A program made the translations under genes and the position numbers. Source: Stenotrophomonas bentonitica (GTDB lineage Bacteria > Pseudomonadota > Gammaproteobacteria > Xanthomonadales > Xanthomonadaceae). From it: a DNA stretch of 64,000 bases. The DNA lies in the NCBI RefSeq assembly GCF_013185915.1, contig NZ_JAAZUH010000001.1, positions 62,001 through 126,000 of the forward strand, read 5' to 3'. Of the stretch, positions 15,591-22,999 are shown in pieces. The first letter of the stretch is position 1. Each line of letters starts with the position of its first letter. The notes under the pieces are model-generated. The model searched no databases. It saw nothing but the letters and a program-made list of their open reading frames with translations, and was not told where the DNA came from.

Positions 15591-18155
15591 TCAGTGGCGC
15601 GGGGTCAGGCGGCGGGCGAACTCGTCCGGGGCCAGCCCGGGTGCGAACAGGAAGCCCTGGCCGACGGTGACCCCCATGTCGTGCAGGAACCGCCGCTGCT
15701 CCTCCGACTCGATGCCCTCGGCGACCAGCCCCAGCCCCAGGCTGCGCGCGATCCCGCAGACGGCCTCGCACACCGCCACGTCCGAGCGGTTGCCGGGCAC
15801 CCCCTCGACGAACATCTGGCTGAGCTTGAGCCCGTGGATCGGCAGCCGGCGCAGGTAGTTGAGCGCGCTGTAGCCTTCGCCGAAGTCGTCGATGGTCAGC
15901 AGCACCCCCATCTCGCGCAGGCGGGCGAAGGTCTGCAGGGTGTCCGGCGCATCCTCGATCAGCACCCGTTCGGTGAATTCCAGCTCCAGCGCGCTGCCGG
16001 GCAGCCCGTACTGGTCCAGCGCCTGGCGCACGTTGCGGGCAAGGTCTTCGCCGACGAACTGGCGGTAGGAGACGTTGACCGCCACCCGCACGATGCCCAG
16101 CCCGGCGTCCTGCCACTGGCGCACCTGGCGGCAGGCCTCGTTCAGCACCCAGAGCCCGATCCGGACGATGTCGCCGGTGCTTTCGGCATGGCCGATGAAG
16201 ATGTCCGGGCGCAGTTCGCCCAGCTGCGAGTTGCGCCAGCGGATCAGCGCTTCGGCGGCCACCATCTGCCCGGTGTGCAGGTTGACCTGCGGCTGGTAGA
16301 CCAGGTGGAACTCGTCATCGTCCAGCGCCCGGTGCAGGCGGCTTTCGATCTGCAGGCGGTCGTGCTGGCGCTGCGCCAGTTCCTGCGAGAACACCTGCCA
16401 GCCGTTGCGGGTGCGGCGCTTGCAGTCGTACATCGCGATGTCGGCGTTCTGGATCAGCTGCTGAGGTCGCAACCCATCCTGCGGTGCACGGGCGATGCCG
16501 ATGCTGGTGGTCACCGCGAACTCGTCGCTGCCGAACCGGAACGGCGTGGCGAACGCGCGGGTGATCGCCTCGGCCAGGCGCTCGGGCTGGTCGGGCTGGT
16601 CGCGGGTGTCGCAGACCACCAGGAACTCGTCGCCGCCGAACCGGGCCAGCAGGCCTTCGGTGCCTATCGCGGTGGAAATGCGCCGGGTCGCGTCGATCAG
16701 CAGTTCGTCGCCGGCGTTGTGGCCGAGCAGGTCGTTGACCGTCTTGAACCGGTCCAGGTCGATGTACAGCACGCCTACCTTGGAATGGGTGGGGCTGCCC
16801 ATCCGCGTGGCGAGGTCGGTCAGCACCGCATCGCGGTTCATGATCCCGGTGAGCGGATCGGTGCGAGCCTGGATGCGCAGAGTCTCCTCGGCATGCTTGC
16901 GCGAGGTGATGTCCTGCACGGTGCCGGCGATGCGCGCGGCGTTGACGTCGCCGGCTTCGGCCTCGCCGATCATGCGCACCCAGAACGAATGGCCGTCGCT
17001 GCGCTGACCCTGCAGTTCCAGTTCGAACGGCGCCTGGCGGTCGATCACGTCCAGCAGTGCCTGCTGCAGCTGCGCGCGGTCGTCCACGCGCAGGCATTCG
17101 AGCAGCTCGGCCATGTCCTGCAGCGGCAGATCCTGGCCGAGGATGCGCGCGGCTTCATCGGTCAGGTACAGCCGGTGCAGGCCGCGGTCCCATTCCCAGC
17201 CGCCGATGTGGGCCAGCGACTGCGCGCGGTCGAACAGGGTGTTGTTGCGCTTGAGCTCGGTGATGTCGCTGAACAGTGCGAACACATGGTCGGGAATGTC
17301 GCGGCCGTTGCCATATACCGGCACGTTGGTGGTGGAGATCCAGATCATGCGCCCGCGCGGGCGGTGATACAGGCCGACGATGGTGCTGCGGATGATACGT
17401 CCGCGCAGCAGCGATTCGCTGGCCGGCCACTGCTCGCGGCTCAGCGGGTGGCCGTGTTCGTCCACGCTGATCCAGTCTTCCGGCGCCAGCAGCGCCTGCA
17501 GGCTGCCGCCGTTGCCCTGGGTGCCGAGGATGCGGTGCGCGGCCGGGTTGGCCGACACCACGTGCAGGTTGCGGTCGAACAGGATCACACCCTTGTCGAT
17601 CGACTCCATCAGCAGGCGGTAGCGCGACTCGGCCTGCCAGCGGCTGCTCAGGTCGCGCGCGACCGCCACGATGCAGTGTTCGCCCTGGTGTTCGAACCCG
17701 GCCGAATGCACTTCCACGGGGAAGCGGCTGCCGTCGCCGCGCATGTTGGTGACTTCGATGACGTAGGTTTCGCCCCGGCGCAGCGCTTCCCAGACCGGGT
17801 CGAGGTGGTCGCTGGGCAGGTCCGGGTTGAGCGTTTCGATCGGCTGGCCGACGATGTCCTCGCGGCTGCGGCCATACGCGCGCACCCCGGCCTGGTTGAG
17901 GTCCAGCACCACGCCGGTTTCGCTGAGGATGCTGACCGGGTCGGGGACCGCGTCGAACAGCGCGGCGTAACGGCGCAGCGCCAGCTGGCGCTCGTCCATG
18001 GCTTCCTGCAGCGCCTGCTGCACGTCGCGCAGCAGGCCATGCACATCCTTGCCCGGCGGCTGCGCCAAAGCCTGTTCCAGCGCCGCCAGCACATCAACGT
18101 GCGCGGTGAGGTGGTCACCGACCGCAGCATCCATGCGCGGGCGGAGACGGTTCAT
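15591..18155 (-). CDS. PAS-PAS-PAS-GGDEF-EAL cyclic di-GMP enzyme
   Basis: 854 residues from MNRLRPRMDAAVG; cytoplasmic, no membrane segments. Three PAS domains (about 50-165, 170-295, 300-420) precede a GGDEF domain with an intact LARFGGDEF and an EAL domain (QPQVNLHTGQMVAAEALIRW, EFTERVL, TIDDFGEGYSALNYL). In the EAL domain the usual LKID block reads LKLS and DFGTGYS reads DFGEGYS. The start overlaps the HMG-CoA lyase stop (ATGA), so the two are translationally coupled although functionally unrelated. Both synthase and phosphodiesterase activity are possible. Confidence 0.9.
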   Translation of the reverse strand: MNRLRPRMDAAVGDHLTAHVDVLAALEQALAQPPGKDVHGLLRDVQQALQEAMDERQLALRRYAALFDAVPDPVSILSETGVVLDLNQAGVRAYGRSREDIVGQPIETLNPDLPSDHLDPVWEALRRGETYVIEVTNMRGDGSRFPVEVHSAGFEHQGEHCIVAVARDLSSRWQAESRYRLLMESIDKGVILFDRNLHVVSANPAAHRILGTQGNGGSLQALLAPEDWISVDEHGHPLSREQWPASESLLRGRIIRSTIVGLYHRPRGRMIWISTTNVPVYGNGRDIPDHVFALFSDITELKRNNTLFDRAQSLAHIGGWEWDRGLHRLYLTDEAARILGQDLPLQDMAELLECLRVDDRAQLQQALLDVIDRQAPFELELQGQRSDGHSFWVRMIGEAEAGDVNAARIAGTVQDITSRKHAEETLRIQARTDPLTGIMNRDAVLTDLATRMGSPTHSKVGVLYIDLDRFKTVNDLLGHNAGDELLIDATRRISTAIGTEGLLARFGGDEFLVVCDTRDQPDQPERLAEAITRAFATPFRFGSDEFAVTTSIGIARAPQDGLRPQQLIQNADIAMYDCKRRTRNGWQVFSQELAQRQHDRLQIESRLHRALDDDEFHLVYQPQVNLHTGQMVAAEALIRWRNSQLGELRPDIFIGHAESTGDIVRIGLWVLNEACRQVRQWQDAGLGIVRVAVNVSYRQFVGEDLARNVRQALDQYGLPGSALELEFTERVLIEDAPDTLQTFARLREMGVLLTIDDFGEGYSALNYLRRLPIHGLKLSQMFVEGVPGNRSDVAVCEAVCGIARSLGLGLVAEGIESEEQRRFLHDMGVTVGQGFLFAPGLAPDEFARRLTPRH

Positions 18156-19045
18156 GCCGCGGCCAGCGCCCTTCCGGCCTTGCTGCCGGTCTCGCGGCCG
18201 AGCCGTGCGGCCAGCCAGCGGCCGGTCGCAGCCAGCGCGGGCAGGTCGATCCCGGTGCGCATGCCGATCCCGTGCAGCAGGTACACCACGTCCTCGCTGG
18301 CGACATTGCCGCTGGCGCCCTTGGCATACGGGCAACCGCCGGCGCCGGACACCGCCGAATCGATCACGCGCACGCCTTCTTCCAGGCAGGCATCGATGTT
18401 GGCCAGGGCCTGGCCATAGGTGTCGTGGAAGTGCACGGCCAGCGCCGCCATCGGCACCTCGGCAGCAACTGCGTGCAGCATCGCGCGCGCCTTGCGCGGC
18501 GTACCCACGCCGATGGTGTCGCCCAGCGAGATTTCGTAACAGCCCATGGCGTGCAGCGCACGCGCCACCCGGACCACCTCGCTGACCGGCACCTCGCCCT
18601 GGTAGGGGCAGCCGAGCACGGTGGAGACGTAGCCGCGCACCTTGACCCCGTCGGCGCGTGCGCGCTCCAGGATCGGCGCGAAGCGCGCCAGCGACTCGTC
18701 GATGCCGGCATTGGTGTTGGTGCGGTTGAAGGTCTCCGAGGCAGCGGTGAACACCGCCACTTCCTGCACGCCCACCGCACGCGCACGGTCGTAGCCCTGC
18801 TCGTTGGGAACCAGCACCGGGTAGTCGATGCCCGGCAGGCGCTCGATGCCGGCGTAGACCTCGGCAGCGTCGGCCAGCTGCGGCACCCAACGCGGGCTGA
18901 CGAAGCTGGTCGCCTCGATGGTGCGCAGGCCGGTCAGCGACAGCTGCCGGATCAGTTCGATCTTGTCGGCGGTGGCCACCGGCTGGGCTTCGTTCTGCAG
19001 CCCGTCGCGCGGTCCGACCTCGACGATGCGGACGAAGTCATCCAT
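18152..19045 (-). CDS. liuE: Hydroxymethylglutaryl-CoA lyase
   Basis: Splits HMG-CoA into acetyl-CoA and acetoacetate, last step of leucine breakdown. The start MDDFVRIVEVGPRDGLQNE gives 297 residues. The VGPRDGLQNE substrate/metal motif, the HFHDTYGQAL metal site and the catalytic-cysteine loop GGCPYAKGASGNVA are intact. It is followed with a 4-base overlap by the GGDEF-EAL gene and preceded on the same strand by an enoyl-CoA hydratase. Confidence 0.93.
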   Translation of the reverse strand: MDDFVRIVEVGPRDGLQNEAQPVATADKIELIRQLSLTGLRTIEATSFVSPRWVPQLADAAEVYAGIERLPGIDYPVLVPNEQGYDRARAVGVQEVAVFTAASETFNRTNTNAGIDESLARFAPILERARADGVKVRGYVSTVLGCPYQGEVPVSEVVRVARALHAMGCYEISLGDTIGVGTPRKARAMLHAVAAEVPMAALAVHFHDTYGQALANIDACLEEGVRVIDSAVSGAGGCPYAKGASGNVASEDVVYLLHGIGMRTGIDLPALAATGRWLAARLGRETGSKAGRALAAA

Positions 19046-19186
19046 GACGGCGGGCCGGGCAGGCGGAAAGCGGGGGGAACTCAAGTGCGATCACGGAACA
19101 TCCTGGATGAATTGACGGCGCAGTTCCCTGGCGGGCCACGACAGGGAGATACGCGGGACGGGAAACAAAGCGGCCAGCGGCCGCGT

Positions 19187-19975
19187 TCAGTCCTGGCTGA
19201 CCCAGTGCGGGGCGCGTTTGTCCAGGAACGCGCCGAGCCCTTCCTGGCCTTCGGCCGAGACCCGCAGGCGCGCGATCAATGCGGCGTTGTCGCGGTCGGT
19301 GGCGTCGCGGTCGCGACCGGCCGCGACCCGGCGCACCAGGTCCTTGGCCGACGACGCGGCGATCGGGCCGGCCTTGTCGAGCAGGCCAAGCTGGCGCTGC
19401 ACCGCCTCGTCGATGCGTTCAGGTTCGACCAGCTGGTGCACCAGCCCGATCCGCAGCGCGGTTTCCGCATCGAAATGCTCGCCGGTGGCGAACCAGCGCC
19501 GGGCCTGGCGCGGGCCAATCGCGTCGATCACATAGGGCGAGATCACAGCCGGCAGCAGGCCCAGGCGGCTTTCGGTCAGGCCGAAACGGGCGCTGGTGCT
19601 GGCAATGGCGATGTCGCAGCAGGCCACCAGGCCGACCCCGCCACCGAACGCGGCGCCGTGGACCCGGGCGATGGTCGGCTTGGGCAGCTCGTCCAGGGTC
19701 CGCATCAGCCGGGCCAGGGCCAGCGAGTCCTGGCGGTTGTCTTCCTCGCTGGCGGCGGCCATGCCGCGCATCCACTGCATGTCCGCGCCGGCCGAGAACG
19801 AGGCGCCGGTCGCGGCCAGCACCACCGCGCGGACCTGCGGGTCGCGCCCGGCCGCGTCCAGCGCGGCGGTCAGCGCGGCGATCAGCCCGGCGTCGAAGGC
19901 GTTGTGCAGGGTGGGGCGGTCCAGCCACAGGGTCAGCACCGCAGCGCTGCGTTCAATCCGTAAAGCGTCACTCAT
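19187..19975 (-). CDS. liuC: Enoyl-CoA hydratase/isomerase, probable methylglutaconyl-CoA hydratase
   Basis: 262-residue crotonase-fold protein starting MSDALRIERS. The oxyanion-hole motifs ASFSAGADMQWM and HGAAFGGGVGLVACCDIAIAS are clear, and a candidate catalytic glutamate lies in ESRLGLLPAVISP. Its position 141 bases before HMG-CoA lyase on the same strand suggests methylglutaconyl-CoA hydration (leucine catabolism), but the rest of a liu operon is not in the window, so the substrate is inferred. It diverges from feoA. Confidence 0.8.
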   Translation of the reverse strand: MSDALRIERSAAVLTLWLDRPTLHNAFDAGLIAALTAALDAAGRDPQVRAVVLAATGASFSAGADMQWMRGMAAASEEDNRQDSLALARLMRTLDELPKPTIARVHGAAFGGGVGLVACCDIAIASTSARFGLTESRLGLLPAVISPYVIDAIGPRQARRWFATGEHFDAETALRIGLVHQLVEPERIDEAVQRQLGLLDKAGPIAASSAKDLVRRVAAGRDRDATDRDNAALIARLRVSAEGQEGLGAFLDKRAPHWVSQD

Positions 19976-20063
19976 CTTGGGGGCCTGCGCCTGCTCCATA
20001 CATGTATGGATCATAGCGGTCCAGGCGGGGCGGGCCATGACGCGGCGCGGCGATGCTAGAATT

Positions 20064-20079
20064 GATAACCATTCTTATC
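20064..20079. promoter_or_regulatory. Fur box upstream of feoA
   Basis: The palindrome gataaccattcttatc closely follows the Fur operator pattern (GATAA ... TTATC) and lies 15 bases before the feoA start chosen here. It implies repression of feoABC when iron is plentiful. Its placement also rules out the upstream ATG at 20053 as the feoA start, since the operator would then be coding. Confidence 0.75.
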
Positions 20080-20094
20080 GACCGAAGGCGACCT

Positions 20095-20349
20095 GTGACG
20101 TTGTCCGATCTGCCGCTGCACGGCTCCGCTCAGGTGGAATACGTGCGCGACCTCCATGCAAACGACGCGATCGCCCGCCGGCTCAAGGAGCTGGGTTTTG
20201 TAAAGGGTGAAGATGTGCGTCTGGTAGCCCGTGGTCCCATCAGCGGCGAACCGCTGCTGGTGCAGGTCGGGTTCACCCGTTTCGCGCTGCGCCGTACCGA
20301 AGCGGCGCGTATCGAAATCAGCGTCAAAATGCCGGAGGCCGCCGCATGA
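20095..20349 (+). CDS. feoA: Ferrous iron transport protein A
   Basis: 84-residue SH3-like protein that assists FeoB in Fe(II) uptake. Read from the GTG at 20095 (VTLSDLPLHGSAQVEYV); a more upstream ATG would place the Fur operator inside the gene. It has the family features RLKELGFVKGEDVRLVARGP and a final FALRRTEAARIEIS. The stop overlaps the feoB start (ATGA). First gene of feoA-feoB-small Cys-rich gene. Confidence 0.9.
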   Translation: MTLSDLPLHGSAQVEYVRDLHANDAIARRLKELGFVKGEDVRLVARGPISGEPLLVQVGFTRFALRRTEAARIEISVKMPEAAA

Positions 20350-22202
20350 ACGCCGCCGCCACCCTGCGCGTTGCCCTGGTCGGCAACCCCAACAGCGGCA
20401 AGACCGCGCTGTTCAACCAGCTCACGGGCAGCCGCCAGAAGGTCGCCAACTACACCGGCGTGACCGTGGAACGCAAGGAAGGCCGCCTGCGCGCGCCGTC
20501 CGGTCGCGAATTCGCGGTGCTCGACCTGCCGGGTGCCTACAGCCTGCAGCCGGCCAGCCTGGACGAGGCGATCACCCGCGACCTGTGCCGGGGCTTCTAC
20601 CCGGGCGAGGCGGCACCGGACGTGCTGCTGTGCGTGATCGACGCCACCAACCTGCGCCTGCACCTGCGTTTCGCGCTGGAGCTGCGTGAGCTGGGCAAGC
20701 CGATGATCGTGGCGCTGAACATGGTCGACGCGGCCGAGCGCCGTGGCATCAGGATCGACGTGCCGGCACTGGAGAAGGCGCTGGGCGTGCCGGTGGTGGA
20801 AACCGTGGCGGTGCGCCGCAACGGCGCCCGCGCGCTGGTCGAACGCCTGGATGCGATGGTGCCGCACCTGGACGCGCCGGTGGCGGCCGTCGCCGGGGAA
20901 ACCGACTACCACATGCAGGTGCGCGACATCCTCGCCGCCGCGGTGAGCATGCCGACCCGCACCGCGAAGATCGACGACGCGTTGGACCGCTGGCTGCTGC
21001 ACCCGGTGTTCGGGTTGATCACCCTGGTGGTGGTGATGTTCCTGATCTTCCAGGCGGTGTTTGCCTGGGCCACGCCGATGATGGACGGGATCGAGGCAGG
21101 TTTCGGCTGGCTCGGTGAAGTGGTCGGCGCCAACCTGCCGGCCGGGCCGCTGACCAGCCTGCTCACCGACGGCATCATCGCCGGCGTCGGCGGGGTGGTG
21201 GTGTTCCTGCCGCAGATCCTGATCCTGTTCGCCTTCATCCTGGCACTGGAAGAATCCGGCTACCTGCCGCGCGCGGCGTTCCTGCTCGACCGCACGATGG
21301 CCTCGGCCGGCCTGTCCGGCCGTTCGTTCATCCCGCTGCTGTCCAGCTTCGCCTGCGCGGTGCCGGGCATCATGGCCACCCGCAGCATCCAGGATCCGCG
21401 CGACCGCCTGGCCACCATCCTGGTGGCGCCGCTGATGACCTGTTCGGCGCGCCTGCCGGTGTACGCGCTTCTGATTGGCGCCTTCATCCCGCAGAAGACG
21501 CTGTGGGGCTTCGTCAGCCAGCAGGGCCTGGTGCTGTTCGGCCTGTACGTGGCCGGCATCCTCAGCGCGCTGGCGATGTCGTGGGTGATGAAGAAGTGGC
21601 GCCGCGACAAGAGCGAGCATCCGCTGATGCTGGAGCTGCCGTCGTACCGCATCCCGCACCCGCGCGACCTGGCGGTGGGCCTGTACGAGCGCGGCATGAT
21701 CTTCCTCAAGCGCGTGGGCGGCATCATCCTGTCGCTGACCATCCTGCTGTGGGTGCTGCTGTCGTTCCCCGGTGCGCCGGAAAACGCGACCATGCCGGCC
21801 ATCGACTACAGCTTCGCCGGCCAGATCGGCCACGCCATGGCGGTGTTCTTCGCGCCGCTGGGCTTCAACTGGCAGATCTGCATCGCGCTGATCCCGGGCA
21901 TGGGCGCGCGCGAAGTGGCGGTGTCGTCGCTGGCCACCATCTACGCGCTGTCGGCCGCTGACGACGACGCTGCCATCCAGGCGCTGACCCCGGTGGTGGC
22001 CAACGGCTGGTCGCTGGCGACCGGGCTGTCGCTGCTGGTGTGGTTCATCTATGCGCCGATGTGCATTTCCACCCTGGCCACGATCAAGCGCGAGACCAAC
22101 TCCTGGAAGCAGGTTGGCTTTGCCACCTTCTACCTGTTCGCGGCCGCTTACGTGGCTGCGCTGGTCACCTACCAGGTGACCGTGGCGCTGGGCGGCGGCT
22201 GA
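20346..22202 (+). CDS. feoB: Ferrous iron transporter B
   Basis: 618-residue GTPase-coupled Fe(II) permease of the inner membrane. The N-terminal G domain has GNPNSGKTALFN (G1), DLPGAYSL (G3) and ALNMVDAAE (G4). Two inverted Gate domains follow, with SFACAVPGIMATRSI and GMGAREVAVSSLATIYAL. It is about 150 residues shorter than E. coli FeoB, in keeping with compact forms. Overlaps feoA before it and the Cys-rich gene after it, so all three are translationally coupled. Confidence 0.96.
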   Translation: MNAAATLRVALVGNPNSGKTALFNQLTGSRQKVANYTGVTVERKEGRLRAPSGREFAVLDLPGAYSLQPASLDEAITRDLCRGFYPGEAAPDVLLCVIDATNLRLHLRFALELRELGKPMIVALNMVDAAERRGIRIDVPALEKALGVPVVETVAVRRNGARALVERLDAMVPHLDAPVAAVAGETDYHMQVRDILAAAVSMPTRTAKIDDALDRWLLHPVFGLITLVVVMFLIFQAVFAWATPMMDGIEAGFGWLGEVVGANLPAGPLTSLLTDGIIAGVGGVVVFLPQILILFAFILALEESGYLPRAAFLLDRTMASAGLSGRSFIPLLSSFACAVPGIMATRSIQDPRDRLATILVAPLMTCSARLPVYALLIGAFIPQKTLWGFVSQQGLVLFGLYVAGILSALAMSWVMKKWRRDKSEHPLMLELPSYRIPHPRDLAVGLYERGMIFLKRVGGIILSLTILLWVLLSFPGAPENATMPAIDYSFAGQIGHAMAVFFAPLGFNWQICIALIPGMGAREVAVSSLATIYALSAADDDAAIQALTPVVANGWSLATGLSLLVWFIYAPMCISTLATIKRETNSWKQVGFATFYLFAAAYVAALVTYQVTVALGGG

Positions 22203-22465
22203 TGGACACCGGCCTGCTGCTGCAGTACGTGGTGGTCGCACTGATCGTGCTGGCCAGCGCGTGGGTGGTGGTGAAGAAGCAGATGCCCGGCACCGTGCGC
22301 CGGGTACGTGGGGCGGCCGCGCTGTCCCTGCTGAAGCCGCAGCGGGCGGCGTGGTTGCAGGCCCTCGGTCGGCGGATCGCACCGCCGGCCAACAGCGGCG
22401 GCGCCGGGTGCGGCGGTTGCGACAGCTGCGGGCCCACGCCGCCGGCGGCCCGCCCCAAGCGCTGA
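22202..22465 (+). CDS. Small FeoB-associated Cys-rich membrane protein
   Basis: 87 residues starting MDTGLLLQYVVVALIV. One N-terminal membrane helix, a basic middle segment, and a C-terminal CGGCDSCG cluster that could bind iron or a disulphide partner. Its start overlaps the feoB stop (TGATG). This is the position of FeoC in enterobacteria, but the protein is not the winged-helix FeoC; it fits the FeoB-associated Cys-rich group. Confidence 0.82.
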   Translation: MDTGLLLQYVVVALIVLASAWVVVKKQMPGTVRRVRGAAALSLLKPQRAAWLQALGRRIAPPANSGGAGCGGCDSCGPTPPAARPKR

Positions 22466-22600
22466 GCCAAGCGCGGCGTTGCATCGTGCGACCTGCGGGC
22501 CGGGCGTCGCGATGGGCCCGGTGCGCGGGCCGGCACTCTGGCAAGGTGGGGGTTCTGGATGTTCCGGGCTGCGTGCACGGACGCTGCCCCTGGAGATGCC

Positions 22601-22999
22601 GTGAATTGTGATTCCTGCCACCCCGCGACGGCGCCGGCGCCTGCCGTGCTGCAGAACGCCCGCAAACGGTCGTTGTCGCCGGCGCCGGTCGATGTCCGCA
22701 ACGGCGAACCGGTACCCAAGATGTCGCGCAGCCTGCCGGTCGCACATGACCTGCCGGACACCGAAGTGCAGGCCATCGAGCTGCTGCAGGAACTGGTGCA
22801 CCGCCAGGTGCCGTTCGACACGCTGTGGCCGGTCGCCAGCCGCAGCCCGATCCTGGTCAATGCGCTGGATCCGTCCGTGCGCGCGCTGCTGCAGGCCCTG
22901 CAGCGCGGTACGCCGCTGGGCATGCAGCAGCGTGAGGCCTTCAACGCAGGCTTGCAGGGCGCGATGGCGCAGAGCGGCCTGTTCGAACCGGTGGGCTGA
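22601..22999 (+). CDS. Hypothetical protein, 132 aa
   Basis: Not recognised. Read from a GTG at 22601 with tggag five bases ahead; an ATG at 22722 (MSRSLPVAHDLPD) is an alternative. The first 40 residues are Cys/Pro/Ala-rich and look disordered; residues 45-130 (DTEVQAIELLQELVHRQVPFDTLW ...) look helical and soluble. The last 59 bases overlap the 3' end of the opposite-strand gene at 22941. It may belong with that gene or be independent. Confidence 0.5.
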   Translation: MNCDSCHPATAPAPAVLQNARKRSLSPAPVDVRNGEPVPKMSRSLPVAHDLPDTEVQAIELLQELVHRQVPFDTLWPVASRSPILVNALDPSVRALLQALQRGTPLGMQQREAFNAGLQGAMAQSGLFEPVG

